From CAZSXU01 sp964610505 (lineage in GTDB: Bacteria; Arandabacterota; Arandabacteria; JAGLYR01): a stretch of 64,000 bases of DNA. Shown here in pieces: positions 30,730 to 40,211 of this stretch (positions within the stretch are counted from its first letter, which is position 1; every line of letters starts with the position of its first letter). The notes under the pieces were generated by a model that worked only from the letters and a program-made list of their open reading frames with translations, was not told the origin of the DNA and searched no databases. Where the stretch lies: the NCBI GenBank assembly GCA_964610505.1, contig CAZSXU010000021.1, positions 1-64,000 of the forward strand. Reading direction: 5' to 3'. A program made the translations under genes and the position numbers.

Positions 30730-32345
30730 TGGGAATCCAATACGACTTGGTGGACCCGCCGTCTCTTCCGGCGATGTCGAAGCTGTTTTCCGCGCTGATG
30801 AATCAAGATTCCATCGTCCGGGAGCGGTTCCCGCTCTGGTACTGGGAGCCCGACCATCGGGCGCGCGCGGTGGAGCCGGAGTTGAGGAGCGCGACGCCGG
30901 AACTGTGGGACCGGATGGCCCGGGACAATCGGCGACTGGGCGCCTCCACCGAATCTCTGAAGGTCCTCGACTCGATTCGCATCGGCAGGGGCGTCTTTGT
31001 CATCACCGGCCAGCAGCCGGGGCTCTTCGGTGGACCCCTCTACACGCTTTACAAAGTGGCCACCGCCGTCGACCTGGCGCGGTGGATGCGGGAAGAATTG
31101 GCGATTCCCACCGCACCGCTCCTCTGGAATGCTTCGGATGACGTAGATTTCTCGGAAGTCGCCACGGCCGTTTTCCCCGGGACGGATCTCACGACGGCGG
31201 CCTTGACGCTGGAGGCGTCCGCTCATGAGGAGGGGCGTTGGGTGGGGGACATCGGCGGCGACGCCCTGGAGGGCGTGCACGAACGGCTCGCCTCCCTATT
31301 CGATGAGGCACCGTCGGTGCGGTGGACGATGGAGCGAATCGACGCGGCGCGGGAGCGAGCGGGGGACTTCGGGGAGTTCTTCTCGGCGCTCTATCTTGAA
31401 CTCTTCCGGGATCAGGGGCTTCTCGTCCTGGATGCCCGGTGGCCCGAGATTCGCCGCGCCTCGGGGGGGCTCTTTGCGACGTACGTGCAAAAGGCGAACG
31501 TCGTGCACGGCGGGGTTCGGGATGCCGGCGAGGCCTTGGCGCGGCTCGGCTTTGAGCGGCCGCTGAGAGACGCACAGTCCCGGTTCGGGCTCATGGTGGT
31601 TGAGGGCGGCCGCCGGCTGGACGTCCGGCGCGAGGACCGAGAGCGCGAGGCACTGTCCCGCCTCGAGGCACGGCCAGAGACCGTTTCCCCCAGTGTACTC
31701 CTGAGGCCCCTGGTCGAGGATTCACTCCTGCCCGCGGCCGCCGTGGTTCTGGGACCGGGAGAAGTCGCGTACTGGGCTCAACTGAGGGAGGCGTACGAGG
31801 CATTGGATGTTCGGATGCCGGTCGTATGGCCGCGTCTGACGGCGACGCTGGTGCCGGGTGAAGTGGAGGACGCCCTGGGAAACCACCGGCCCGGCGACAT
31901 TCTCAAACACCTGGAGGCGCTCATACGTGATCGGGAGCGGGACGGGCTTCCACCCGAGATTCGGGACGATCTGGACGAGCTGGGTCGCACGCTTGCCGAG
32001 TGCCTGGAAGGGCTTCGAATTCCCCTGAAAGAGCTGGATCGAGGCCTCGTGGATGTGCTAGACTCCGCGGGACGAAAGATAGACTTCCAAGTGCGGAGGA
32101 TCGGCGAGCAGGCGGTGAGCAAGCTGCGGGGCCGGTCGCCGCAGATCGCCCTCGTCGGACGCGTTCGCAATCTCCTGTACCCGAAGGGGCGGCTCCAGGA
32201 ACGCAGCCTGTCGTCCCTCTGGCCGTTTTTCCGCTCGGGCTCGATGTTTGTGGAGGATCTCCTCTCGATGTCCGGGCTTCACCGCGAGCGCCTGCTTCGC
32301 AAGCGGGGCGCACATCTGGCGGTTCGACTCTCTCGAGGACAGTGA
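30729..32345 (+). CDS. bshC: BshC, putative cysteine-adding enzyme of bacillithiol synthesis
   Basis: A 538-residue BshC of normal length. The family signature VFVITGQQPGLFGGPLYTLYKVATAVDLA is at about 92-120, WNASDDVDFSEV is near 135, and a C-terminal coiled-coil region and basic end (LLRKRGAHLAVRL) follow. BshC joins cysteine to glucosaminyl-malate, the last step of bacillithiol synthesis in the cytoplasm. The ATG at 30729 overlaps the preceding stop as TGATG, and its own stop overlaps bshB1 the same way. Confidence 0.95.
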   Translation: MGIQYDLVDPPSLPAMSKLFSALMNQDSIVRERFPLWYWEPDHRARAVEPELRSATPELWDRMARDNRRLGASTESLKVLDSIRIGRGVFVITGQQPGLFGGPLYTLYKVATAVDLARWMREELAIPTAPLLWNASDDVDFSEVATAVFPGTDLTTAALTLEASAHEEGRWVGDIGGDALEGVHERLASLFDEAPSVRWTMERIDAARERAGDFGEFFSALYLELFRDQGLLVLDARWPEIRRASGGLFATYVQKANVVHGGVRDAGEALARLGFERPLRDAQSRFGLMVVEGGRRLDVRREDREREALSRLEARPETVSPSVLLRPLVEDSLLPAAAVVLGPGEVAYWAQLREAYEALDVRMPVVWPRLTATLVPGEVEDALGNHRPGDILKHLEALIRDRERDGLPPEIRDDLDELGRTLAECLEGLRIPLKELDRGLVDVLDSAGRKIDFQVRRIGEQAVSKLRGRSPQIALVGRVRNLLYPKGRLQERSLSSLWPFFRSGSMFVEDLLSMSGLHRERLLRKRGAHLAVRLSRGQ

Positions 32346-33058
32346 TGGACGTACTGGCCGTCGGCGGGCATCCGGACGACGTGGAGCTGTGCTGTGGGGG
32401 CACGGTCGCCCTTCTGGCCCTGACCCGCGAGGTGGGGATTCTGGATCTTACCGAAGGCGAATCCAGCACCCGAGGGTCCGTCGAGGAGCGCAGGGCGGAA
32501 ACCCGGCGCGCCGCCGAGATTCTGGGCGTGGCGGTTCGGAGAAACGCCTTCCTACCCGACACGGGTGTGGATTCGGTGTCGAGGGACCAGATCCGGACCG
32601 TGGTGGACATCCTGAGGGAACTCCGACCCCGGCTGATCCTTGCCCCCCACTGGGATTCCGTTCATCCGGATCATTGCGAAACGTCCCGGCTGATCCAGCG
32701 AGCGTTCGTGCTTGCCCGAATCGCTGGATTTCGAAGCGACCACAGGCCGCACCGGGCGGAGAATGTCTTCTTCTACGATGCCCGAAGCGGCATGGTCCCC
32801 GGCTTTGTGGTGGACATCACCCGGGTCTTCGAGCAGAAGATGGAAGCGGTTCGAGCTCACGCCAGCCAGTTCGAGCCGAGTCCCGATTCGACCCGGGACT
32901 CTCTGACGCCCATCAGTGACCCGACGTTTCTCGAGGGCATCGAGGCCGCGGCGCGGTACTGGGGTTTTCGCACCGGCGTCCGGTACGCGGAGCCGTTCAT
33001 GGCAAGGGATCCCTTCGTCGTAGGCGACCCGTCGGCCGCCTTTTTCCCCGGCGGGTGA
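32345..33058 (+). CDS. bshB1: BshB1, GlcNAc-malate deacetylase
   Basis: A 237-residue PIG-L/LmbE-family zinc deacetylase, second step of bacillithiol synthesis. The zinc motif is GGHPDDVELCCGGT at residues 7-20 and the third ligand is in SVHPDHCETS. YDARSGMVPGFVVDITRVFEQKMEAVRAHASQF is the family's C-terminal mark. The sequence order and length match BshB1. Mycothiol S-conjugate amidases are related, but the flanking bshC and bshA decide the role. It starts by TGATG overlap with bshC; bshA follows after 18 nt. Confidence 0.94.
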   Translation: MDVLAVGGHPDDVELCCGGTVALLALTREVGILDLTEGESSTRGSVEERRAETRRAAEILGVAVRRNAFLPDTGVDSVSRDQIRTVVDILRELRPRLILAPHWDSVHPDHCETSRLIQRAFVLARIAGFRSDHRPHRAENVFFYDARSGMVPGFVVDITRVFEQKMEAVRAHASQFEPSPDSTRDSLTPISDPTFLEGIEAAARYWGFRTGVRYAEPFMARDPFVVGDPSAAFFPGG

Positions 33059-33076
33059 TCCCAGGGAAAAACCCGG

Positions 33077-34213
33077 ATGGCACGCAAGAAGAGAATCGGC
33101 ATCAGCTGCCACCCGACGATGGGCGGCTCGGGCGTGGTCGCGACCGAACTCGGGATTGGGCTGGCGAGAAGAGGCTACGAGGTTCACTTTGTGGCCCATT
33201 CGATCCCGGCGCGGCTCAGGCATATGGAAAAGAACATCTATTTCCATCAGGTGGACACGGGGAGCTATCCCGTGTTCCTGCATCCCCCCTTCGCGCTGGC
33301 CCTTGCGGCCAAGCTGTGCGAAGTGACGGCCGAACACAACCTGGATGTTCTCCACGCCCACTACGCGATTCCCCATGCCGTGGGCGCCTATCTGGCCAAG
33401 CAGATGGCCCGACCCCGAAGGGTTTCGACGGTGGTGACGCTTCACGGGACGGACATCACGCTCGTGGGATCTCAGCCGTCGTTCTTCCCGATCACGCGGT
33501 TCAGCATTCGGGAGAGCGATCGGGCGACCGCCGTGTCGGAGTGGTTGAAGGCCAAGACCGGGGAGGTGTTCCGGCTCAAGACGCGAGTCTGCGTGACGCC
33601 CAATTTCGTCAACACCGAGCTGTTCACGCCCGGTGCAAGGGACGGGGGGCGGGAGAAGCTGGCGCCGGACGGCGTCCCCGTCGTCATGCATGCGTCCAAT
33701 TTTCGGCCGGTCAAGAACATCCCGGCCGTACTCCGGGTCTTCGCCCGCATCCGGCGCGAGCTCCACGCGCGCCTGGTCATGATCGGAGAGGGACCGGAGA
33801 AGCCGGCCGCCCTGCATCTGGCCCACGATCTGGGAATCAGTGAAGATGTCGTGTTCCTGGGTTCGATCTACGAGATCGAGGATATTCTGCCCGCGTCGGA
33901 CCTTTTCCTGCTGCCCTCGGAACATGAGAGCTTCGGACTGGTTGCTCTGGAGGCGATGAGTGCCGAGGTTCCCGTGGTTGCCACGGATCGGGGCGGAACG
34001 AGAGAATTCATTCGGGACGGGGTCACGTCGTTCCTGAGAGATCCGTCGGACGTTGAGGGCATGGCCGAAGCGGGACTCCGGGTACTTCGGGACGAGGAGT
34101 TCAGGAGAGAGATGGGGAGGGCGGCGCGCCGCGACGTTAAGGAGCGCTTTGACGTGGAAACGGGCGTCGATGCCTACGTTGCGATCTACCAGTCTCTCCC
34201 GGAGCCGACGTAG
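33077..34213 (+). CDS. bshA: BshA, N-acetyl-alpha-D-glucosaminyl L-malate synthase
   Basis: A 378-residue GT4 glycosyltransferase with GT-B fold, first step of bacillithiol synthesis (UDP-GlcNAc plus L-malate). The N-terminal ISCHPTMGGSGVVATELG is the BshA signature, followed by TLHGTDITLVG, HASNFRPVKN and the donor-binding HESFGLVALEAMS with the EX7E glutamates. With bshC and bshB1 directly upstream, the window holds the full pathway in the order C-B-A. It is the last gene of the series; repeat-rich intergenic DNA follows. Confidence 0.95.
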   Translation: MARKKRIGISCHPTMGGSGVVATELGIGLARRGYEVHFVAHSIPARLRHMEKNIYFHQVDTGSYPVFLHPPFALALAAKLCEVTAEHNLDVLHAHYAIPHAVGAYLAKQMARPRRVSTVVTLHGTDITLVGSQPSFFPITRFSIRESDRATAVSEWLKAKTGEVFRLKTRVCVTPNFVNTELFTPGARDGGREKLAPDGVPVVMHASNFRPVKNIPAVLRVFARIRRELHARLVMIGEGPEKPAALHLAHDLGISEDVVFLGSIYEIEDILPASDLFLLPSEHESFGLVALEAMSAEVPVVATDRGGTREFIRDGVTSFLRDPSDVEGMAEAGLRVLRDEEFRREMGRAARRDVKERFDVETGVDAYVAIYQSLPEPT

Positions 34214-34481
34214 CCCAACAAGGCGAGCGGGCGACAAGGCGACGGCGAAATAGCTGCGAGAGCCGAGAAGCGAGGGCCCGAACACCGCATCCCTCGGGCC
34301 GGCCGCGGAGAAAGGCCCGCGCCGGCAATGTGGCGGGGCGGCACAGTGACAACGGCTCGAGATTGTGAAACTCGCCGGGGAGGTTGCTTCGAGAACGACG
34401 GCTGACGTGTCAAGCTCGCTACGAAGTTCTTTTCGAGAACGATTGCCCATTCACGGTTGATTGTCTTGTGGAGTGTGATGC
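34214..34481. repeat. Intergenic region with degenerate repeats
   Basis: GCGACAAGGCGAC words, a GAGAGCCGAGAAGCGAG block, and a CGGGCCGGCCGCG-GAAAGGCCCGCGCCGGCAATG block related to those at 20660-20718 and 25823-25870. A GTTCT-5-AGAAC inverted repeat lies near 34425. No gene is seen. Confidence 0.6.
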
Positions 34482-34958
34482 ATGGAACTGATCGTCGACG
34501 GTTACAACGTGATGCACGGAGTGCCCGAGTGGCGGGCGATGGAAAAGCAATCGCTGGCCGAAGCGAGGACCACGATCGAGCGACGCCTGGCCCTGTACCG
34601 GGCGAAGCATCCCAGCGTCGCCATCCTTCTCTACTGGGACGGCGACCGGGACGTCACGAGGTCCAGACCGAGCCGGGTGCACGGCATCAGCGTGATTTTC
34701 ACGCAATCCGGTGCGGACGGCGCCATCATCGGCCGCGTCCAGGCCTCCAGGAATCCCAAACAGGTGACGGTGGTTACGGATGATCGCGCGCTGGCCGAGG
34801 CCATCGAGGGGGCCGGGGCAAGCGTGATTCCCGTCGAACAGCTCGCCAAACGGTTGACGGAGCTCGGGGACGACCCGGGCCGGCGTGCGAAACTAAGGCC
34901 CGACACCGGCGAGGGAAAGAAGATCACGGATGACTTGAAGGATGTGTGGGGAGCCTAA
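34482..34958 (+). CDS. NYN-domain putative ribonuclease (YacP/Rae1-like)
   Basis: A 158-residue PIN-like NYN protein. MELIVDGYNVMHG begins the fold with the catalytic Asp. Further acidic residues lie in LLYWDGDRDVT, SGADGAIIGRV and VVTDDRALAEA, together the usual metal-binding quartet. YacP/Rae1 is a ribosome-associated endonuclease of mRNA in Bacillus; the match here is to the fold rather than to a proven role. It stands alone between repeat-rich spacers; no promoter was assigned. Confidence 0.78.
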   Translation: MELIVDGYNVMHGVPEWRAMEKQSLAEARTTIERRLALYRAKHPSVAILLYWDGDRDVTRSRPSRVHGISVIFTQSGADGAIIGRVQASRNPKQVTVVTDDRALAEAIEGAGASVIPVEQLAKRLTELGDDPGRRAKLRPDTGEGKKITDDLKDVWGA

Positions 34959-35205
34959 GTGCGAATGGGTGAAAGGGTGAATTCACCCCGAAGACTACCG
35001 CCGCTCGTCCCGAGCCCGTCCCGAACGTGTCGAGGGAGCAGCGGCGATTCCATCGCCGCATGGCGTGGAGTACGACTGGTTCAACAACTACACAGGTATC
35101 GACTTGCGATCCATGCCTCGCCACGGTAGCCTGCGCATCCCGCCCTGGGGGAAACGGCGGTTCGCCGTTTCCTCCGACTCAGTACTCAGAACCTAGAGCT
35201 CAGAA
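34959..35205. other. Convergent spacer with ACTCAGAAC-type repeats
   Basis: No gene. GCGAATGGGTGAAAGGGTGA words lie at the left end, and TCAGTACTCAGAACCTAGAGCTCAGAAC at 35180-35210, the same word as at 16784 and 46078. Confidence 0.6.
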
Positions 35206-37569
35206 CTATCTCAACAACACGATCTTCCGCGTCTCCACTCCCGCCGCGGCCTGCACCCGGCAGAAGTAGACGCCGGGGGCGACATCGGTTCCCTCTTCGT
35301 CCTTCCCGTTCCAGTTTGCACGATAACGCCCGGGAGCCATGTCCCGATTCACGAGCGTAACGAGTCTCCGCCCGGAGGCATCGTAGATCGAGAGCGTCAC
35401 CCGGCCCCGGGTGGGAATGTCGTACTCGACGCACGTCTCTGAACCGAAAGGGTTGGGCCGGGTTTCGCCCAGCGCCAGGGCGGACGGCAAGGAGGAGGCC
35501 TCCGCTTCGGGGGCGGCCGTCGGCGGCGCGACCCGAATGACGTACTCGGCGTTTCTCCCGTTGTTGCTCCAGAGGGCCAAGCCGTGCCACGCGGTCGTGT
35601 CCGCCATGTGCACCAGCGTCTCCGATTCTCCCGGTCCGGCCTCGTCGGCCAGCTGGTCCGCCGAGTATCGGTCGTGGCAGCAGCCCGGGAAGAGATCGGG
35701 GGTGAAGAGGGCCATTCCCAGATCCGCCTCTCCCGTGGGATCCAGTTCAATCTCGTACGCGTAATCCTTCTCGAGCATGATGCAGCAGATCTGTACGACG
35801 TGGGCGCTTTGCCAGGAGTACACGCCGAACTCGGATTCCACCTCCGGGGTCGGGAACAGACAGTCGAAGGGGGCCGTCCACTCGATGGCGTACTTCCCGC
35901 TCTCTCCCCAGGTTTCGAGGAACACCATTCCGTAGGACGTGTTGCGCTCCTGCCCGACGATGAACTCCACCGCATTCTCCGGGGTGCCGGTCCCGCACCA
36001 CAGGCCCCCCGAGTCCCACAGGGTGAGATGGAAATCCGGGTTCTCCGGCATCCGGACGCCTACGATCTCCCACTCGACGCCGCACGGTGCGCGAGGCGAG
36101 GTGATTAAGAAAGACGTGGAATCACGCGTGCTGCTGATTCGAACGTCTTCGAGGAGAAGGAGGCACTCAGGGTACAGAGCATGCGCCAGAGCGGAGTAGT
36201 CGTTGATTCTGCCGTGGCCGTGGCGTTCGTCGAATCCCACCGGATCTTCGCTGAGGCTCCCGGTCTCGTCGTCCGCCGTCGATTGAATGATCCACCGAAC
36301 GCCTTCGTTCGTGAGACCGGGATTCGCCCCGAGGAGGAGGGAGGCGAGGCCGGAAACGTGGGGCGCCGCCATGGAGGTCCCGTCGCGCCACACATAGCTG
36401 TCTCCCGGGTAGGTACTGTAGATGGCTTCCCCCGGGGCCACCACGTCCAAGAGCAACCCGTAGTTCGAGAAGTAGGCTCGGCGGTCCCAGCCGTCGGTGG
36501 CGCCGACGGCGATCACGTTCCAATAGCTGGCCGGATAGAACGGGATGTCCGTATCGTCGTTGCCCATCGCCGCGACCACGACACAGCCCGAGGCATGTGC
36601 GAAGTCGATGCTCTGCCGGATCATGGCGTTGGGTTGGTAGCTCCCGAGGCTGAGGTTGATAACCCGGGCGCCTTTCACCGCGGCGTAGGTGATGGCCTTG
36701 GCGATCCAGCTGCTCTCGCCGCCCGCATTAGCGTCCAGCGCCTTGAGCGGCATCAGGTGCCGGTAGGTCCAACACTGCCCGGCGACGCCCCTGTCGTTGT
36801 TCGGCTCGGCGCCCGCAATGCCCGCCACGTGCGTTCCGTGCCCGTGGTCGTCGTTCGAGTTGGGGCTGTCGGCAACCCAGTTCCAGCCCTGATAGTCGTC
36901 CACGTAGCCGTTCCCGTCGTCGTCTATCCCATTGCCGTCGATTTCATCGAAGTTGATCCAGATGCGGGACCAGAGATCCTCGTGGTCCAGATCGATTCCC
37001 GTATCGACAATGGCCGTGAGCACCCCTTCCTGTTGGAGCCACCATCCTTCGGGCGCGTTCTTGTCCGCGTCCGGCCATCCTCCGTTCCAGAGATTGTTCT
37101 CGAATCCCCACTGGTTCAGAAACCCGGGATCGTTCGGGTAAATGCCGCCCCAGCGGTCTTTGCCGCAGGTCTCGAACCGGCAATCCAGTTCCGCAAACTC
37201 GACCTCGGGATCGGCGGCGTACGTTGCGACGAGAACGGAGTCCGCAACGGGATCCAGGGTGCCGAAGAGGTAGGTCCGGCCCATGCCCAGAGAATCGTAC
37301 AGGGCCGAGTCGGGCGGGGCCATCTCGTCGGGCCGGACGAATAGACTCTCCGCCCACACGACCTTGTAGTCCGCGTTCAGACTGTCAATGGATGGGATGC
37401 CGGTGACGACGAACGAATCCGGGATTGTGATCACCACATCGTTGGCGAATTGAATCCCGAACCGATCGTCTGCGCACTGCCCGGCGGCTGTCTGGGTGAA
37501 TGCCAGCAATCCCATCAAGACCAGTAGAGCAATATTTCCGGAAACAAATGTCGTGCGACAATTGGACAT
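35206..37569 (-). CDS. Secreted subtilisin-family (S8) serine protease with FlgD-like tail
   Basis: A 787-residue exported protease. The signal peptide ends near residue 30 (TAAG then QCA). A pro-region of about 110 residues has an inhibitor-like end (ADSVLVATYAADPEVEFAEL). The S8 domain has Asp189 (AIVDTGIDLDHEDL), His244 (HGHGTHVAG) and Ser399 (DGTSMAAPHVSG), all intact. DGNGIDDDGNGYVDD before the His is a calcium-binding-like insert common in FCB subtilases. A beta-sandwich region follows, then the FlgD-like tail (RPNPFGSETCVEYDI, IYDASGRRLV, GVYFCRV) ending KIVLLR. GGAGG lies upstream of the ATG at 37569. Confidence 0.93.
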   Translation of the reverse strand: MSNCRTTFVSGNIALLVLMGLLAFTQTAAGQCADDRFGIQFANDVVITIPDSFVVTGIPSIDSLNADYKVVWAESLFVRPDEMAPPDSALYDSLGMGRTYLFGTLDPVADSVLVATYAADPEVEFAELDCRFETCGKDRWGGIYPNDPGFLNQWGFENNLWNGGWPDADKNAPEGWWLQQEGVLTAIVDTGIDLDHEDLWSRIWINFDEIDGNGIDDDGNGYVDDYQGWNWVADSPNSNDDHGHGTHVAGIAGAEPNNDRGVAGQCWTYRHLMPLKALDANAGGESSWIAKAITYAAVKGARVINLSLGSYQPNAMIRQSIDFAHASGCVVVAAMGNDDTDIPFYPASYWNVIAVGATDGWDRRAYFSNYGLLLDVVAPGEAIYSTYPGDSYVWRDGTSMAAPHVSGLASLLLGANPGLTNEGVRWIIQSTADDETGSLSEDPVGFDERHGHGRINDYSALAHALYPECLLLLEDVRISSTRDSTSFLITSPRAPCGVEWEIVGVRMPENPDFHLTLWDSGGLWCGTGTPENAVEFIVGQERNTSYGMVFLETWGESGKYAIEWTAPFDCLFPTPEVESEFGVYSWQSAHVVQICCIMLEKDYAYEIELDPTGEADLGMALFTPDLFPGCCHDRYSADQLADEAGPGESETLVHMADTTAWHGLALWSNNGRNAEYVIRVAPPTAAPEAEASSLPSALALGETRPNPFGSETCVEYDIPTRGRVTLSIYDASGRRLVTLVNRDMAPGRYRANWNGKDEEGTDVAPGVYFCRVQAAAGVETRKIVLLR

Positions 37570-37701
37570 CACTGCCTCCACGCGTTTCGCCCGCCAAAAA
37601 AGAGAGTTCGGTCGTTCAGAAGCACCGTTCACAGACGAACCCATCAGATCGAAGTCGGCTACACGGATGGGACTAGATCTGTTTCTGACGTTACTTCATA
37701 T

Positions 37702-37730
37702 ATTCTAACACAACCGAGGGCCCGTTGCAA
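37702..37730 (-). promoter_or_regulatory. Sigma70 promoter of the S8 protease
   Basis: On the minus strand TTGCAA, 17 nt, TAGAAT, with a predicted leader of about 126 nt. Confidence 0.65.
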
Positions 37731-37788
37731 GGACGACCTTCCAGCCGTTCGTAGTTTTACGTCCTCACGGTTCCCTCCCATTCCCCGA

Positions 37789-37817
37789 TTGTCACGGTTC
37801 CGTGAAGGAACTATGAT
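37789..37817 (+). promoter_or_regulatory. Sigma70 promoter of the cytosine deaminase
   Basis: TTGTCA, 17 nt, TATGAT, with a predicted start near 37824 and a leader of about 122 nt. Confidence 0.68.
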
Positions 37818-37945
37818 TCTCCCGGCGTGCGCGACGCGCCGATGTGCGGCGGCTGTCCCGGGGAATCGGGTTGGGGGCGCGTACGGTTGGCATCTCGGAA
37901 CTCGGGATCCCGGAAACGTCCACTGCTTCAATGGCGGGGTTTTCG

Positions 37946-38386
37946 ATGGATCACTTCATGCAAGCGGCACTGGACGCGGCGAAGCGGAGCCTGTCCGAGG
38001 GTGGGATTCCGATCGGATCCGTTCTCGTTTGCGGCGGCGAGATCATCGGAGTCGGATACAACCGGCGAGTGCAGGAACAGAGCCCGGTGCTCCATGCCGA
38101 GATCGATGCTCTGAGACAGGCGGGCCGGCAGCCCGCGCGCGTCTACCGGGAGTCGATCCTCTACACGACACTGTCGCCCTGTTCGATGTGCTCGGGAGCC
38201 ATTCTGCTCTACGGGATTCCGAACGTGGTGATCGGCGAGAACCGGACGTACCGAGGTGAAGAGGATCTTCTTGGGGAAAGAGGAGTCCACGTCGAGGTCA
38301 TCGACAGCCGGGAGTGCTACGATCTTCTTCAGCAGTTCATTCGCGCACATCCGGAGCTATGGAACGAAGACATCGGCCGGTCGTAG
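37946..38386 (+). CDS. Cytosine deaminase, yeast Fcy1 type
   Basis: A 146-residue zinc deaminase of the CDA fold. HAEIDAL holds a zinc His and the catalytic Glu, and TTLSPCSMCSGAILLYGIP holds the two zinc Cys. The C-terminal pattern (VVIGENRTYRGEEDLL, RGVHVEVIDSRECYDLLQQFI, PELWNEDIG) follows yeast cytosine deaminase along its length and differs from TadA and guanine deaminases. It likely converts cytosine to uracil for pyrimidine salvage. The ATG at 37946 is preceded by GGCGGGG; the in-frame ATG at 37931 has no site. It is convergent with the S41 gene 37 nt away. Confidence 0.82.
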   Translation: MDHFMQAALDAAKRSLSEGGIPIGSVLVCGGEIIGVGYNRRVQEQSPVLHAEIDALRQAGRQPARVYRESILYTTLSPCSMCSGAILLYGIPNVVIGENRTYRGEEDLLGERGVHVEVIDSRECYDLLQQFIRAHPELWNEDIGRS

Positions 38387-38423
38387 GGGGCGCGGGCATT
38401 GTCCCGCCTCCTGTCCATCCTGC

Positions 38424-40211
38424 TCATTCTCCCGGCTTCTCCCCGGCGCGCAACGCTCTCAGTATTTCCGCCGCGTTGGCGTTTTCCGGATCCAGCCGGA
38501 GAGACCGTTCGTAGTTGTGGATGGCCTGATCGGTAAAGCCCGCCTCCATGTAGGCTTCGCCGAGGCTGTCGTAGCCGTTGGCATAGTCGGGGAAGGTGGT
38601 GACGTTCAACGTGAAGATGTCGATGGCGTCCCGGGTCCGTCCGACACTCAGCATCTCATATCCGAGGTCGTTCAGAAGAGCCTCGCCGATCTCGAGGGGA
38701 TGTTCCTGTCTGAGCTCTCGATACCGCTCCGCCATCCTGTCGAATCCGTCCGTCCACAGGGTCTTTGTGATCACCATGGCGTAGTAGGCGTTGGCCTCGG
38801 ATGTCCGGCGTCGGAGATTGAGATCGATGGCCCTCTCGTACGTCTCCCAGGCTTTCGCCTCCTGCCCCTCTCGGAGGTAGGCCGCACCCAGTGAGTAGAG
38901 GATGAGGGGCATGTCGGGAAATTCCTCGGCGGCGATGCGCAGGACCTCTGTGCTTGCCTCGTCCTTCCCGGCCTCCCGGAGCTCGCCCGAGACCATCTGG
39001 AGTTCGTCCACATCGATATAGTACACATCGGGATCGCCCGCCTTTGCCTGCCGGTAGGACTCCAGGGCGGATTCGAGGCCACGGGTCTCGATGTCATCCG
39101 CCAGGTTCCGGGCCAGCGACTCCCGGAAGTCGTGGAGTCCCGCGTTCTCATCCTGGCGCGCCAGTTTCCCCGAGCTGAGGAGAGAAACCGCCAGTTCAAG
39201 CACGCGGTCTCTTCCCTCGGCCGTATCCTCCTCGGTCCGGATCTGCCGGATATCCGGGGGAACCCCGATGCCCTCCCAGCAAAATCCCGTATGATCCAGA
39301 AAGAGCTTGTAGGAGACCGAGAAGCCCCATCCGTTCGGCAGGCGGTCGCGGTACATGTCGGCGAAACACCCGGAGCTGAAATCTCCGATGACGGTGACAT
39401 GTGGAAGCACCCTCATCGCCAGAGCGAAATTCTCCGCCGCACTGATTGACGTCCGATCCATGAGGAGGATCACGGGTTTCGTGAACCGGGTCGGGCCGCC
39501 GGGTTCCACGTACCAGTACCTCGGTGGCGTGAAATCGCCGTACCCGGGGCCGTTTCGGATCTGTGTCGTCATGTAGAGCCTTTTCCGATCGGCAAAACGG
39601 TCCGCGATGAGCTTCCCGACCCGGTCGTCTCCGCCGCCGTTTCTCCGAACGTCCACGATCATGCCTCGCGCGTTCTTGAGCTCGTCGATGATCCGATCGA
39701 TGGCCTTGCCGCTTGCTTCGATGTCTCCGAAACCTCTGAAATGGAAGTAGCCGATGTCATCGGCCGCCCATCCGAACGCGAAGACCCCTTCTCCGATCTC
39801 CTCCAGCGCTTTCCCGAAATAGCCGTCGGGCGCCGGTCTTTGTGACAGGTATTCCCGGAAGGCCCCACCCCCCCGGTCCCCGAACATCTCGCCCAGGTAT
39901 CCGGCATCGAAAAAGCGTTCCGGGTCCTGCGATGTCAGCATGACATGGTTGTCGTTCAGATGTCCCAGCATGCTCGACATGATGGAAAACAGCTCGTCGT
40001 CGGTGGTTTCGGAGGTCACCTGCGGCCGGTAGACGTGATAGAGGGCCCGCCAGTCGACGGGTTTTACGTCGAAGAGGGCATAGTTTGCGTCGTAGGCGTT
40101 CCAGAGCGTTTCGAAGTTCTTCTCGGGGTCGTTCGCTTCCTGCGCGTGCGCGGGCCAGACGATCCGCGTGGTCAAGATCAGAAGCCCCAGCGAGTATCCG
40201 AATCCTCTCAT
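38424..40211 (-). CDS. Exported S41-family protease with C-terminal TPR repeats
   Basis: A 595-residue protein. The signal peptide ends near residue 23 (AHA then QEA). An N-terminal helical part (TLWNAYDANYALFDVKPVDWRALY) of the tricorn/CTP kind leads into the S41 domain (IGYFHFRGF; ARGMIVDVRRNGGG; ILLMDRTSISAAENFALAMR, with the expected nucleophile Ser in SAAE; GIGVPPDI). No PDZ domain was recognised. About 240 C-terminal residues form TPR-like helices, clearest in the last three repeats (GYDSLGEAYMEAGFTDQAIHNYERSLRLDPENA). AAGGAGG lies 6 nt before the ATG at 40211. Confidence 0.88.
   Translation of the reverse strand: MRGFGYSLGLLILTTRIVWPAHAQEANDPEKNFETLWNAYDANYALFDVKPVDWRALYHVYRPQVTSETTDDELFSIMSSMLGHLNDNHVMLTSQDPERFFDAGYLGEMFGDRGGGAFREYLSQRPAPDGYFGKALEEIGEGVFAFGWAADDIGYFHFRGFGDIEASGKAIDRIIDELKNARGMIVDVRRNGGGDDRVGKLIADRFADRKRLYMTTQIRNGPGYGDFTPPRYWYVEPGGPTRFTKPVILLMDRTSISAAENFALAMRVLPHVTVIGDFSSGCFADMYRDRLPNGWGFSVSYKLFLDHTGFCWEGIGVPPDIRQIRTEEDTAEGRDRVLELAVSLLSSGKLARQDENAGLHDFRESLARNLADDIETRGLESALESYRQAKAGDPDVYYIDVDELQMVSGELREAGKDEASTEVLRIAAEEFPDMPLILYSLGAAYLREGQEAKAWETYERAIDLNLRRRTSEANAYYAMVITKTLWTDGFDRMAERYRELRQEHPLEIGEALLNDLGYEMLSVGRTRDAIDIFTLNVTTFPDYANGYDSLGEAYMEAGFTDQAIHNYERSLRLDPENANAAEILRALRAGEKPGE

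Larger units (their letters stand above)
37570..37945. other. Divergent promoter region between the S8 protease and cytosine deaminase genes
   Basis: No gene. It holds the minus promoter at 37702-37730 and the plus promoter at 37789-37817, both with 17-nt spacers. They are separated by about 60 bp, which could carry shared operator sites. Confidence 0.6.
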
